NCBI RefSeq assembly: GCF_009711185.1
Contig: NZ_WMIF01000008.1
Span: 57,604 to 121,603, forward strand
Source: Paracoccus limosus
GTDB lineage: Bacteria; Pseudomonadota; Alphaproteobacteria; Rhodobacterales; Rhodobacteraceae
Reading direction: 5' to 3'
DNA: 64,000 nt
In this document: one piece after another, positions 46,549-57,525 of the stretch
Position numbering within the stretch: position 1 is the first letter of the stretch
How the letters are laid out: the number at the start of each line of letters is the position of its first letter
Notes under the pieces: model-generated
Database searches by the model: none
Told to the model about the DNA's origin: nothing
What the model saw: the letters and a program-made list of their open reading frames with translations, nothing else
Made by a program: the position numbers and the translations under genes

Positions 46549-46983
46549 TCACCACCGGGCCAGCGCGTCCTCGTCGCTGTCCTTGGCGGCAACCCAGTCG
46601 CCGGGGCCGTCCGGGCCGATTTCGCGCTTCCAGAAGGGCGCACGCGATTTCAGCCAATCCATCAGATATTCCGCAGCCTCAAAGGCCGCCTGCCGGTGCC
46701 GGGCGGCGGTGGCAACCATCATGATCGGCTCGCCCACGCTCAGGCGGCCATGGCGATGGATCACCCGCCAGTCGGTCAGCTCGAACCGCCGGGCGGCCGT
46801 TTCGCCATAGGCTTGCAGCGCCTTTTCGGTCATGCCGGGATAATGTTCGATCTCAAGCGCCAGAAGCCGGCCACCCTCGTCGCGCACCAGACCGGAAAAG
46901 GTGACGACCGCGCCGGCCCCTGCGCCAAAGCCCGCCAGCTCGGCGGCAAGGTCAAAGGGCGCGGTCTGGACGCGGGCGCCCAT
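46549..46983 (-). CDS. moaE: Molybdopterin synthase catalytic subunit
   Basis: 144 residues. MoaE transfers sulfur from thiocarboxylated MoaD to precursor Z, making molybdopterin. Family motifs: [46 protein letters not shown] and the catalytic-lysine region [16 protein letters not shown]. The start shares one base with the moaD stop region, so the subunits are coupled. Confidence 0.96.
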   Translation of the reverse strand: MGARVQTAPFDLAAELAGFGAGAGAVVTFSGLVRDEGGRLLALEIEHYPGMTEKALQAYGETAARRFELTDWRVIHRHGRLSVGEPIMMVATAARHRQAAFEAAEYLMDWLKSRAPFWKREIGPDGPGDWVAAKDSDEDALARW

Positions 46984-47234
46984 CAGCCGCCCGTCATCGG
47001 CGGGAAAAAGGCGACCTCGCGCACGCCGGCCAACGGTGCGTCCAGATCGGCCAGCTCCTGATCGACGGCAACCCGCACCGCCGCCAGATCCGACAGCGCG
47101 GCGGCGTGCCATTCGTCCATGGCGGCCAGTTCGGCCACCAGTTCGCGCACGGTGGTGGCCCCGGTCTCGACCCGTTCGCGCGGCTGGCCGATGCGTTCGC
47201 GCAGCCAGGCGAAATAGAGCACGTCCAGCGCCAT
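46983..47234 (-). CDS. moaD: Molybdopterin synthase sulfur carrier subunit
   Basis: 83 residues from the ATG at 47234 (a GTG one codon earlier is also possible). Ubiquitin-like fold ending in the essential Gly-Gly (FFPPMTGG), the site of adenylation and thiocarboxylation. The ATG overlaps the pgsA stop by one base (TGATG), and moaE follows immediately. The pgsA-moaD-moaE order implies co-transcription of phospholipid and molybdopterin genes. Confidence 0.95.
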   Translation of the reverse strand: MALDVLYFAWLRERIGQPRERVETGATTVRELVAELAAMDEWHAAALSDLAAVRVAVDQELADLDAPLAGVREVAFFPPMTGG

Positions 47235-47854
47235 CACGGATCCCTCAGATAGGGCCGGGCCTTGTCGAAATAATCCCAGCCGGTGATCGCGGTCAGCGCC
47301 GCCGCCACCCAGATCAGCAAAAGCCCGATCTGCGTCGCCAGATCCGACCAGCTGTCGGACCAGGGCAGCTTGGTTTCGCCGACCAGCGGCGGATGGCCGA
47401 CCTCATAATAGTTCAGCCCGGTGCCCAGAAACAGCACGGCGATGGCGACCATCTGGGCCGTGGTCTTCCATTTTGCCAGCTTGGTCACCTTCAGCAGCCG
47501 CGAGCGGTCGCCCAGATATTCGCGCAAGCCCGAGACAAAGACCTCGCGGAACAGGATCACGGTCGAGGGCAGGATCAGCCACGGGTTCATGCCGGAATAG
47601 CCGGTGATGACCACGACGGCGATGATGACCATGGCCTTGTCGGCGATCGGGTCCATGGCGGCGCCAAAGCGGCTTTCCTGTTTCCAGGCGCGGGCCAGAT
47701 AGCCGTCGAACCAGTCGGTGATCGCCGCCACCAGAAACAGCGCCAGCGCCGCAAAATCGGCAAAGGGTCGGCTGAGGAAAAAGAACATCAGCGGCACCAG
47801 CGGCGCAGCCGCAAGTCGCAGAACGGTCAGAATATTGGGCAGGGTCCAGCGCAT
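47234..47854 (-). CDS. pgsA: CDP-diacylglycerol-glycerol-3-phosphate 3-phosphatidyltransferase
   Basis: 206 residues, membrane protein with about four to six helices. It makes phosphatidylglycerophosphate. The CDP-alcohol phosphatidyltransferase motif D-x2-DG-x2-AR-x8-G-x3-D-x3-D is intact in DWFDGYLARAWKQESR followed by FGAAMDPIADK. The start MRWTLPNILTVLRL is typical. It leads the pgsA-moaD-moaE run. Confidence 0.96.
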   Translation of the reverse strand: MRWTLPNILTVLRLAAAPLVPLMFFFLSRPFADFAALALFLVAAITDWFDGYLARAWKQESRFGAAMDPIADKAMVIIAVVVITGYSGMNPWLILPSTVILFREVFVSGLREYLGDRSRLLKVTKLAKWKTTAQMVAIAVLFLGTGLNYYEVGHPPLVGETKLPWSDSWSDLATQIGLLLIWVAAALTAITGWDYFDKARPYLRDP

Positions 47855-47956
47855 GGCCGCAATCTAGGCTGTTGTGGCGGCGGGGGGAAGGGGCGAAGGC
47901 GCGGGCATCGCGATGTCCGGGGCCGCGACATCTGCATCACCGGCCCCGGGCGAAGG

Positions 47957-49084
47957 TCACTGCACCAGTGGCCTGCCATTGCGGCTGTGGCGCTGCGCAA
48001 GGCGGCGGGCACGGCCAACCGGGGGAAGCGGGCGAGCGCCCCGGGGCTGGTGATCGCCGTCCAGCACGCCGGGCAACAGGGCCTCGATCTCGGCCCGGGC
48101 GGCCTTGCCAAGCGTGCGCAGCGCCTGCGGGCCGGTCAGCAGCGATTCGCTTTCCAGCCCCTCGGCCAGCACGACGTGATGCCGGGGCAGCAGGAAATGC
48201 ACATAGGTCACGGCTTGCAGATCGCCCGCGATCTCGACCCCGTCCAGATCCAGCAGGGCCTTGGCGGCCACCAGCACCTCGGCGGCGCCGAACATGCGTT
48301 GCGCAATGGTCGAGCGGACCAGAATGCGGTGCTGCGGCGACACGACCAGATCGCGGCGGGGCAGATCCGGTCCCAGCGCGCCGGCCCGGATGCGGATCGG
48401 GTGCAGATGCGGCGCCGCCGACAATGCGGCGGCATCCAGCCGGCGCTGTCCGACCCAAAGCACCGGCTGTAACCCGCCGTCGCGCGTCACCACCCGCATG
48501 CCGGGCCGCAGATCCTCGACGGCGACTTCGCCGCCTTCGGTGGCGATCAGGCTGCCGGCGGCAAAGCAGATTGCGTCCAGCGGCAGCTCGGGGTCGCCGT
48601 CGAAACCGGAGTTGCCCTGACGATAGTAAAGCGTCGTGCCGGGGGGTGGGGCGCCGTTCACAAAGGCGACGCCGGCGACCGCAGGGCTGTAGCCGGATAC
48701 GATCGAGACGCCTGCCATCTCGTAGGATTGGCCGGCAGCGTCGTAAAGCGTGACGGTATATTCGGCCCGGACATAGACGGCGCCCTGCCACAGAACGTTA
48801 CTGTCGCTTTGGCTGTAGGCAGTGCCGTCGATGGTGGTCGAGCCCTGCAGCAACTGGTCCGTGACATTCGAGCCGCTGACCGGATTGCCGCTGAGGACCG
48901 AGTCCTGGTCGGCAAATGTGACCGAGGCATTCGGCTGTCCGAACGTCATCTGCACGTCGGACGGATTCTGCCAGGAAAAGGCATTGCCATTGACCGCCGC
49001 CCTGATCGGGTTCTGGCCCATGCTGTTGCCGTCCAGGCGCGAAATCGGAATGCTGTCGGTGGAATAGAGAGTGATGGTCGCCAT
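47957..49084 (-). CDS. Hint-domain protein of unknown function
   Basis: 375 residues. The N-terminal ~170 residues are Ser/Thr/Asn/Gly-rich, beta-like and unassigned. From residue 172 a Hint (hedgehog/intein) domain follows: the splice-type Cys173 in ICFAAGSLIATEGGEVAVEDLR, DLVVSPQHRILV with His252, and VHFLLPRHHVVLAEGLES. Similar Hint_2 proteins are abundant in Rhodobacteraceae and often exported by type I systems, but no glycine-rich repeats are evident. Self-cleavage at Cys173 is possible. Upstream DNA is unusually AT-rich. Confidence 0.85.
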   Translation of the reverse strand: MATITLYSTDSIPISRLDGNSMGQNPIRAAVNGNAFSWQNPSDVQMTFGQPNASVTFADQDSVLSGNPVSGSNVTDQLLQGSTTIDGTAYSQSDSNVLWQGAVYVRAEYTVTLYDAAGQSYEMAGVSIVSGYSPAVAGVAFVNGAPPPGTTLYYRQGNSGFDGDPELPLDAICFAAGSLIATEGGEVAVEDLRPGMRVVTRDGGLQPVLWVGQRRLDAAALSAAPHLHPIRIRAGALGPDLPRRDLVVSPQHRILVRSTIAQRMFGAAEVLVAAKALLDLDGVEIAGDLQAVTYVHFLLPRHHVVLAEGLESESLLTGPQALRTLGKAARAEIEALLPGVLDGDHQPRGARPLPPVGRARRLAQRHSRNGRPLVQ

Positions 49085-49214
49085 GCTCGATTGCCTGCGG
49101 ACGCGGACGAGAATTCGCCGCGTGATCGAGTCATATGTATAATAATCTGCTTAAATGTGTATTTCTTTCTCGATTATAGGCAATGATGCCTAATCAAGAC
49201 CAATATGACTGCAA

Positions 49215-51083
49215 TCAACCCTTCTGGAAGTGATCCAGGATCTTTTGGGCCAGCGATTCACTGATGCCGTCCACGGCCATCAGGTCGGCAAGGCCGGCGC
49301 GGCTGACCGCCTTGGCGCTGCCGAAATGCTGCAAGAGCGCGCGTTTGCGGCTGGCACCGACGCCGGCGATTTCGTCCAGAGGGTTCGCCATAACCGCCTT
49401 GGCGCGCTTGGCGCGGTGGGTGCCGATGGCCCAGCGGTGCGCTTCGTCGCGTAGGCGCTGGATGAAATACAGCACCGGGTCGTTCATGCGCAGGGCAAAG
49501 GGGCGCTGGCCGGGGCGGTGGAACTCTTCCTTGCCGTGGTCGCGATCCTCGCCCTTGGCGACGCCGACCATGGGGATGTCCTCGACCCCCATCTCGACCA
49601 TGATCTGATGCACCGCTGACACCTGTCCCGCGCCGCCGTCGATCAGCAGCAGGTCGGGCCATGCGTCGGACTGACGGTCGGGATCTTCTTTCAGCAACCG
49701 GGCAAAGCGGCGGGTCAGCACCTCTTTCATCATGCCGAAATCGTCGCCGGGCGTGATCTCGGTGCCCTTGATGTTGAACTTGCGATACTGGCTTTTGATC
49801 CAGCCCTCGGGGCCCGCGACCACCATGCCGCCGACGGCATTGGTGCCTTGAATGTGGCTGTTGTCGTAGATTTCGATGCGGTTTGGCGCCTCCGGCAGCT
49901 CAAACGCCTCGGCTAGACCTTCCAGCAGGCGGGCCTGTGCGGCACTTTCGGACATGCGCCGGGCCAGACTTTCGCGGGCATTGCGCAGGGCGTTTTCGAC
50001 CAGCTCGGCCTTTTCGCCGCGCTGGGGCACGCCCAGAACCACCTTGCGCCCGGCCTTCTGGGTCAGGATCTCGGCCATCAGGTCGGGGTCCTCGATGCCA
50101 TGTGACAACAGGACCATACGCGGCGGCACCTTGCCGTCATAGAATTGCGCCAGAAAGGCCTGCATCACCTCATCGGCGGATTCGACGCCGTTGAGCTTGG
50201 GGTAGAAATCGCGGTTGCCCCAGCTTTGATTGCCGCGAATGAAGAACACCTGCACGCAGGCCTGACCGCCCTCCATATGCAGCGCGATCACATCGGCCTC
50301 GGGGACGCCGCGCGGGTTGATCGCCTGCACGGACTGCACGGCAGTCAGTGCCTTGATCCGGTCGCGCAGGGCGGCGGCGCGTTCATATTCCATCGCCTCG
50401 GCGGCCTCGGCCATCTCGCGCGCCAGATTGGCCTGCACGGCGGTGGATTTGCCCTGCAGGAAGCGTTCGGCATCCTGCACCAGCGCGTTGTAATCGGCCT
50501 GCTCGATCCGGCCCGTGCAGGGCGCCGAACAACGCTTGATCTGGAACAGCAGGCAGGGGCGGGTGCGGCTGCTGAATGTCGCATCGGTGCAAGAGCGCAG
50601 CAGGAACACCCGCTGCAACTGGTTCAGCGTCCGGTTCACCGCGCCCGCGCTGGCAAAGGGGCCGTAATAATCGCCCTTTTCAGATTTCGCGCCGCGATGC
50701 TTCTTGATCTGGGCAAAGGGGTGGGATTTCGCCACCAGAATGTTCGGAAAGCTTTTGTCGTCGCGCAACAGCACGTTGTAGCGCGGCTTCAGCTGCTTGA
50801 TCAGGTTCTGCTCCAGAAGCAGCGCCTCGGTTTCCGTCTTGGTCGTCAGGAACATCATCGCGCAGGTTTCGCGGATCATCCGCGCGATCCGCGCCGAATG
50901 GCCGGTGCCGCGCGCATAGTTCGAAACCCGAGCCCGCAGGTTGCGCGCCTTGCCGACGTAAAGCACCGCGCCCTGCGCATCCAGCATCCGATAGACGCCG
51001 GGCGAGCCGTCCAGCGTCTTCAGATAGTCCTGGATCAGGGGCTGGCCGGTCTTGGCGGGCTTGTCGGTGGAAGAATCGTTCAT
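49215..51083 (-). CDS. uvrC: Excinuclease ABC subunit C
   Basis: 622 residues from ATG at 51083 (a TTG four codons upstream is also open). UvrC makes both incisions in nucleotide excision repair. The GIY-YIG domain ([20 protein letters not shown]), the UVR motif near 205-240, the RNase H-like domain ([32 protein letters not shown]) and C-terminal helix-hairpin-helix repeats ([18 protein letters not shown]) are all present. The four Cys in [20 protein letters not shown] and KRCSAPC match the UvrC Fe-S site. No clear ribosome site; the upstream region is AT-rich. Confidence 0.97.
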   Translation of the reverse strand: MNDSSTDKPAKTGQPLIQDYLKTLDGSPGVYRMLDAQGAVLYVGKARNLRARVSNYARGTGHSARIARMIRETCAMMFLTTKTETEALLLEQNLIKQLKPRYNVLLRDDKSFPNILVAKSHPFAQIKKHRGAKSEKGDYYGPFASAGAVNRTLNQLQRVFLLRSCTDATFSSRTRPCLLFQIKRCSAPCTGRIEQADYNALVQDAERFLQGKSTAVQANLAREMAEAAEAMEYERAAALRDRIKALTAVQSVQAINPRGVPEADVIALHMEGGQACVQVFFIRGNQSWGNRDFYPKLNGVESADEVMQAFLAQFYDGKVPPRMVLLSHGIEDPDLMAEILTQKAGRKVVLGVPQRGEKAELVENALRNARESLARRMSESAAQARLLEGLAEAFELPEAPNRIEIYDNSHIQGTNAVGGMVVAGPEGWIKSQYRKFNIKGTEITPGDDFGMMKEVLTRRFARLLKEDPDRQSDAWPDLLLIDGGAGQVSAVHQIMVEMGVEDIPMVGVAKGEDRDHGKEEFHRPGQRPFALRMNDPVLYFIQRLRDEAHRWAIGTHRAKRAKAVMANPLDEIAGVGASRKRALLQHFGSAKAVSRAGLADLMAVDGISESLAQKILDHFQKG

Positions 51084-51385
51084 GCTGCTAACCAATGATT
51101 CCGAACCTTCGGCTGCGAGTTCTGGCAGAGGAATACAAGGGGAATCCTGTCCACGGAATCTGGGGATAAGTCTGTGAGTCTCCTTGGGAGCAATGGTGTC
51201 TCATGCAGCAATTATTGGGGTTTGGTTGACCTGCGCAAAAAAGAGGCAATATTGCAGGTCGTTGATTTGCAAGGATATTTTTTATGACAGTAACAATGCG
51301 CTGAATCCGTTGGAAGAATCGTAAAGATATTACGACAGGCTTTCCCAAAGTGGACAACTTGACGCGGGCCGGGCGAGGCACAGCG
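51084..51385. other. AT-rich intergenic region dense in GANTC sites
   Basis: The 302 bases between uvrC and the SDR stop contain no gene that I can support. The central part, about 51200-51345, is far richer in A and T than its surroundings. GANTC (CcrM methylation) sites occur at 51097, 51142, 51156, 51176, 51303 and 51316, plus one at 51073 just inside uvrC. DnaA-box-like nonamers are TTATCCCCA (51169-51161, minus; one mismatch to TTATCCACA) and TTGTCCACT (51357-51349, minus; two mismatches). It must include the uvrC promoter; a replication-origin-like or cell-cycle-regulated function is possible. Confidence 0.55.
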
Positions 51386-52156
51386 CTATTCGACACCCAG
51401 CACATCCGTCGTGCGCCAATTCAGATGCTGACCGCCATCGGTGCAGATCATCTGGCCGGTGACGGAACGGGCCGCCAGCAGATAGGTCAGGGCGGCGCAG
51501 ACATCGGTTTCATCGGCGCCGCGCTGCAAGGGCGTGGCGGCGCGCTGCTGACGAAAGTCCTCGGGGCTTTGCCGGCTGCCTTGCAGGGTCGGGCCGGGGC
51601 CGATGGCATTGACGCGGATATCGGGCGCCAGCGCCTGTGCCATGGTGCGGGTCAACCACCACAGCCCGGCCTTGGCCAGCGCATAGGTCATGAAATCCGG
51701 CGTGGGCTTCAGCACGCGCTGGTCCAGCATGTTGACGATCTGGGCGCGGGCCAGCGGCTCGGGGCCGGAACGGTCGGCGGGCAGGGCCTGCGCGGCAAAG
51801 GCCTGCGACAGAAAGAACGGCGCGCGCAGGTTCGAATCCATATGCCGGTCCCAGCTGGCGCGGCTGGCGTCATGGATCGTGTCGGGGTCGAACAGCGAGG
51901 CGTTGTTGACCAGCACCGACAGCTGTCCCAACGCGGCCGTCACCTCGGGCAGCAGTGCCGCCGTCTGGTCGAAGTCCAGCAGATCGGCGACAAAGACCTG
52001 CGCCCGCACCCCCAGCGCGCGGGCCTTGGCGGCAACCTCTTCGGCCTCTGGTTCCGAGCCGTGGCAATGGATCGCCACGTCATGGCCGCGCCGCGCCAGT
52101 TCCAGCACCATGGCGCGGCCCAGACGGCGCGCGCCCCCGGTGACCAGCGCGGTCAT
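51386..52156 (-). CDS. Pteridine-reductase-like short-chain dehydrogenase
   Basis: 256 residues. SDR fold with TGGARRLG cofactor motif at 7-14 and the Tyr-Lys pair in TYALAKAGL. The usual catalytic Ser is replaced in VNMLDQRVLKPTPDFMTYALAK, whose MLD pattern resembles PTR1 and FolM-type (dihydromonapterin/pteridine) reductases. I therefore favour a pterin substrate. The start overlaps the preceding 36-residue gene (ATGA), placing it in an operon with the S49 peptidase. Confidence 0.88.
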   Translation of the reverse strand: MTALVTGGARRLGRAMVLELARRGHDVAIHCHGSEPEAEEVAAKARALGVRAQVFVADLLDFDQTAALLPEVTAALGQLSVLVNNASLFDPDTIHDASRASWDRHMDSNLRAPFFLSQAFAAQALPADRSGPEPLARAQIVNMLDQRVLKPTPDFMTYALAKAGLWWLTRTMAQALAPDIRVNAIGPGPTLQGSRQSPEDFRQQRAATPLQRGADETDVCAALTYLLAARSVTGQMICTDGGQHLNWRTTDVLGVE

Positions 52157-52263
52157 TTGTGGGGGATCCCTAGGATCTTGGCGATCAGCCGCCGCACGCC
52201 GGGTCCGGCGGCCAGGGCCAGCGCGATCAGGATCAGCAGGCACAGAAGAACGGTCTTGATCAT
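52153..52263 (-). CDS. 36-residue single-pass membrane peptide
   Basis: A short gene of 36 codons. Residues 4-18 (TVLLCLLILIALALA) form one membrane segment, and the tail is basic (GVRRLIAKILGIPHK). Its ATG overlaps the S49 peptidase stop by four bases (ATGA), and its own stop overlaps the SDR start in the same way. Such double translational coupling is strong evidence for a real gene. I do not recognise the family; a role as accessory to the S49 peptidase is only suggested by position. Confidence 0.75.
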   Translation of the reverse strand: MIKTVLLCLLILIALALAAGPGVRRLIAKILGIPHK

Positions 52264-53069
52264 CCGCCGGCTCCGAATCGGGCAAAGGCCGCCTGTTCCT
52301 GCAGGCTGCCCACCACTTCGTCGGCGGACAGGCCAAAGCGTTTCAACAGTGGCACGCGCTGGCCATAGGGCAGGAACTGCACCTTGTCGCCGTAAAGCTC
52401 GCGCATTTTTGGCACCAGATGGGCGATGCCATCGGCCAGCCCCAGCTCGACCGCCTGCCGGCCGGTCCAGATTTCCCCGGTGAACAGATTGCGGTCGGCG
52501 GCCAGACGGCTGCCGCGCCGGGCGGTGATCTGGTCCTTGAAGGCCTGATGGATCGGCTCCAGCAGCCGGGTCAGCCGCGCCACATCCTCGGGGGTTTCCG
52601 GGCGGAACGGGTCCAGCATGGATTTCGACTGGCCGGCGGTATGCACCCGGCGCTGGATGCCCCAGCGCCCGATCAGCTCGTCAAAGCCGAAACCGGCCGA
52701 GATCACCCCGATCGAGCCCAGGACCGAGCTTTCATCGGCCCAGATGAAATCCGCGCTGGAGGCCAGCCAGTAGCCGCCCGAGGCCGCCATATCCTCGACG
52801 AAGGCATGCACCGGCACGTCATGTTCCTGCGCCAGCCGGCGGATGCGGGCGCCGATCAGGCTGGATTGCACCGGCGAGCCGCCGGGCGAATTGATCACCA
52901 GCGCCACCGCAGCCGGTTTCTTGCGCTTGAAGGCGCGTTCAAGGACCGGGGCAAGCCCCGCGTCCGACAGCCCGCCGCCGCGGGACGCCATGCCAATCGC
53001 GCCCTGCAGGCGGATGACGGCAACCTGCGGCTGCGGGTTCAGGAAGCGGTGAAGGAATGGGATTTTCAT
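52260..53069 (-). CDS. S49-family (SppA/SohB-like) serine peptidase
   Basis: 269 residues. The SppA-type Ser-Lys dyad is visible: Ser97 in DMAASGGYWLA and Lys149 in VHTAGQSKSMLDPF, with VINSPGGSPVQS forming the oxyanion region. Family members degrade signal peptides or membrane fragments. No clear N-terminal signal anchor is present in this protein, unlike E. coli SppA, so it is the shorter SohB-like/archaeal type or is anchored by the coupled 36-residue membrane peptide downstream. Confidence 0.92.
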   Translation of the reverse strand: MKIPFLHRFLNPQPQVAVIRLQGAIGMASRGGGLSDAGLAPVLERAFKRKKPAAVALVINSPGGSPVQSSLIGARIRRLAQEHDVPVHAFVEDMAASGGYWLASSADFIWADESSVLGSIGVISAGFGFDELIGRWGIQRRVHTAGQSKSMLDPFRPETPEDVARLTRLLEPIHQAFKDQITARRGSRLAADRNLFTGEIWTGRQAVELGLADGIAHLVPKMRELYGDKVQFLPYGQRVPLLKRFGLSADEVVGSLQEQAAFARFGAGG

Positions 53070-53123
53070 GCGCTTTCAGATAGGGATGGCGGTGGGCTTC
53101 GGCAAGCGTCGGCCCCAGGGGTT

Positions 53124-54002
53124 TCAGGAGTTTCGGGCGTTCAGAAAGTCCAGCACTTCGGCGCGGTCGGGCATGGCGTCGCCCGCCCCCTTGCGCGTCA
53201 CCTGCAGCGCCGCCGCCGCCGAGGCATGGCGCAGCGCCGTCGCCACGTCCTCGCCCCGCGCCAGCCCGGCGGCGAACCAGCCGGCAAAGCAGTCGCCGGC
53301 GCCGGTGGTATCCACCGCCTCGACCTTGAAGGCCGGTTGCAGCGTCGTCTTGCCGCTGAGCAGGTCGCGGTATTCGGCGCCATCGGCGCCCCGGGTGATC
53401 AGCAGGCCCTCGACCGGCAGATCCTCGCCAAAGGCGGCAAAGGTCTGGCGGGCCTCGCCCTCGTTCACGGCAAGGATCGAGATATGCGGCAGCACGGCGC
53501 GCAGGGCCTCGATCTCGAAGGGGGCGGCGGAATAGATCACCCGCGCGCCGGCAGCCTTGGCGCGGGCGGCGGTTTCGGCCTGCAGGCTGGTTTCGTTCTG
53601 CATCAGCAGGATGTCGCCCGGCCCGATGCCCCTAAGCCCCGCCGCGATCCGATCCGCCGGCAGCGCGCCATTGGCGCCGGGATGCAGCACGATCGAATTC
53701 TCGGCCCCCTGTTCAACCAGAATGATGGCATGGCCGGTGGCCTCATCGGCCAGCCGGGCGATACCCCCGGTGTCGACCCCGGCATCGCGCAGCCGGTCAA
53801 GCACCCAATCATCGCCCGTGCCCATTGCGCCCAGATGGTGCACCTGCGCCCCGGCGCGGGCGGCGGCGACCGACTGATTGGCGCCCTTGCCGCCCAGACC
53901 CTGGCCATAGGATTGCGAATGGATGGTTTCGCCCGCCTGCGGCAGCGCGGCCAGCCGATAGACATGGTCGATGTTGATCGAGCCGAGGTTATAGATCGTC
54001 AT
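53124..54002 (-). CDS. rbsK: Ribokinase (PfkB family)
   Basis: 292 residues. PfkB motifs: GGKGANQSVAAARAG near the N-terminus and the DTTGAGDCFAGWFA motif with catalytic Asp near the C-terminus. Overall it fits ribokinase, which phosphorylates ribose to ribose-5-phosphate. No ribose transporter or repressor is adjacent, so related sugars cannot be excluded. ATG at 54002 is used; it lies beyond the petC terminator. Confidence 0.9.
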   Translation of the reverse strand: MTIYNLGSINIDHVYRLAALPQAGETIHSQSYGQGLGGKGANQSVAAARAGAQVHHLGAMGTGDDWVLDRLRDAGVDTGGIARLADEATGHAIILVEQGAENSIVLHPGANGALPADRIAAGLRGIGPGDILLMQNETSLQAETAARAKAAGARVIYSAAPFEIEALRAVLPHISILAVNEGEARQTFAAFGEDLPVEGLLITRGADGAEYRDLLSGKTTLQPAFKVEAVDTTGAGDCFAGWFAAGLARGEDVATALRHASAAAALQVTRKGAGDAMPDRAEVLDFLNARNS

Positions 54003-54101
54003 GGCCGCCTTTCCTTGTCTGCGCGGCGGCATCCAAGCCGCTGCGGCCGGGTTTGTCCAGCACTCGCCCGGCCCGCACCATATGAAACAGCGCCGCAAAT
54101 G

Positions 54102-54132
54102 ACGAACGCGCCCCCATCGGGATGGGAGCGCG
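54102..54132 (-). terminator. petABC operon terminator
   Basis: On the minus strand CGCGCTCCCAT (54132-54122) pairs with ATGGGGGCGCG (54117-54107), one mismatch, followed by TTCGTCATTT. It lies about 25 bases after the petC stop. Confidence 0.75.
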
Positions 54133-54156
54133 CTGCGATTGTCGGGGCCTGTCGGC

Positions 54157-55266
54157 TTATTCGGGCTTGTGGCCCGGATGCTTGATCGGCAGCCACAGCC
54201 GCTTGTTGGTCAGATAAAGCAGCGAGGCCAGCACGATCAGGAAGATCACCGAGATGAAACCAACCTGCTTGCGCGCCATCATTTTGGGCTCGGCGGTCCA
54301 CATCAGGAAGGCCGAGACGTCGCGCGACATCTGGTCCACCGTGGCTTCGGTGCCGTCCTCATAGGTGACCTGACCATCGGACAGGGGCGGCGGCATCTTG
54401 ATCCAGCCGGTCGAGAAGGCGGCGTTGTGATAGAAGGTGCTGCCCGCCTCGTCCTTGGATTCGCCGTTGAATCCGGTCAGGATGGCGTGGATGTATTCCG
54501 GCCCGCCGATGCCGTTGAACAGCTGCGAGATCCCGGAGCCATAGGGCCCGTGGAAGCCGGCGCGCGCCTTAGCCATCAGCGACAGGTCCGGGCCCATGCC
54601 ATCGCCATGCACGGTCGGGAAATGGTCGGTGGGAACGCGCGGGCGCTCCTCGCCGGTTTCAGCGTCGACGATGGTCAGGTTCGCGGCATAGGCACGGACC
54701 TGATCCTCGGGCAGGGCAGGGCCGCCCGCGTCGCCTAGAGTGCGCAGCGGCACATAGCGCAGACCGTGGCAGGCCGAGCAGACCTCGGTATAGACCTGCA
54801 GGCCGCGTTGCAGCTGGAACTGGTCGAACTTGCCGAACGGACCTTCGAAGCTGAACGAGATATCTTCGATATGCGGCGCGGCATGGGCGGCCGGAGCGGC
54901 CGCGCCTTCGGCGGCGGCATGCTCTCCGGCGGGCGCTGCGGCTGCGGGCTCGGCTGCGGCCGGTTCAGCAGCTGCAGGTTCGCCGGCAGGCGCGGTCGCT
55001 GCGGGTTCCGCAGCGGCGGCCTCGGGCTTGGCCGGTTCTGCCGGAGCAGGTGCTGCCGCCTCGGGGGCAGCAGCGGGCTGTTCGGCCGCCGGTTCCGCCG
55101 CAGCCGGGGCTGCGGGGGCGGGGGCCGGTTCCGCGGCGGGGGCCGGCGTCGTTGCGACGGGCGCGGTGCTGTCGGGCGCGGTGGAATTCTCCTGCGCCAG
55201 CGCGGCACCTGCCAAGGCAACGGTCAGGGCCGCAACAGCCGTGAGCGGTGCGTTTCTCAGGGTCAT
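54157..55266 (-). CDS. petC: Cytochrome c1 of the bc1 complex
   Basis: 369 residues. A signal peptide (1-24) is followed by a ~105-residue Ala/Pro/Glu-rich insertion (about 26-131, with repeated [10 protein letters not shown] units). The cytochrome domain carries the heme motif VCSACH (Cys163, Cys166, His167), the [16 protein letters not shown] region and a C-terminal membrane anchor ([19 protein letters not shown]). It accepts electrons from the Rieske protein and passes them to cytochrome c. The acidic insertion is a Paracoccus hallmark. Third gene of the petABC (fbcFBC) operon. Confidence 0.97.
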   Translation of the reverse strand: MTLRNAPLTAVAALTVALAGAALAQENSTAPDSTAPVATTPAPAAEPAPAPAAPAAAEPAAEQPAAAPEAAAPAPAEPAKPEAAAAEPAATAPAGEPAAAEPAAAEPAAAAPAGEHAAAEGAAAPAAHAAPHIEDISFSFEGPFGKFDQFQLQRGLQVYTEVCSACHGLRYVPLRTLGDAGGPALPEDQVRAYAANLTIVDAETGEERPRVPTDHFPTVHGDGMGPDLSLMAKARAGFHGPYGSGISQLFNGIGGPEYIHAILTGFNGESKDEAGSTFYHNAAFSTGWIKMPPPLSDGQVTYEDGTEATVDQMSRDVSAFLMWTAEPKMMARKQVGFISVIFLIVLASLLYLTNKRLWLPIKHPGHKPE

Positions 55267-55277
55267 GGTGCCTCTCC

Positions 55278-57183
<1,906 letters not shown>

Positions 57184-57338
57184 GGGTTCATCTCCATTTA
57201 TGCGCCCCTTGCTGGGCGAACGAAGGAGCGGGCCGTGCGTGCGCACTTCCCCCCCCGAGGCAAGGTTGTAGCGATCAAAATCTTGTCAGTCCAGCTAGGG
57301 TCGGGACTGAGGCCGCGGCAAAATTGCGCAGGTGTGGG

Positions 57339-57347
57339 ATTTTAGCA
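57339..57347 (-). promoter_or_regulatory. Candidate extended -10 for petABC
   Basis: The 342-base gap 57184-57525 upstream of petA holds no gene. On the minus strand TGCTAAAAT (57347-57339) is an extended -10-like element in the only AT-rich part of the gap, predicting a leader of about 150 bases. No convincing -35 is at the expected distance, so this is tentative. The remaining bases of the gap show nothing I can name. Confidence 0.3.
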
Positions 57348-57525
57348 GCCAAAGATGCAGTAAATCTGCGGTAGACCGTGCAGGCGCGCGGACCCCGCAG
57401 CGCAGGCGGCGAGAGGTGATCCGGTCGCGCGGACGCGATGCCAGCCCGGGCAGGCATTGAACGGGACGTCGGATCGGGCGTGCCGGCGGCCTTGTCGATG
57501 TGGCGGCGGCGCGCGTCCGGCGCCG

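Noticed and set aside
51084..51125. SOS (LexA) box upstream of uvrC
   Set aside because: GAAC and GTTC half-sites occur but not with the alphaproteobacterial GTTC-N7-GTTC spacing.
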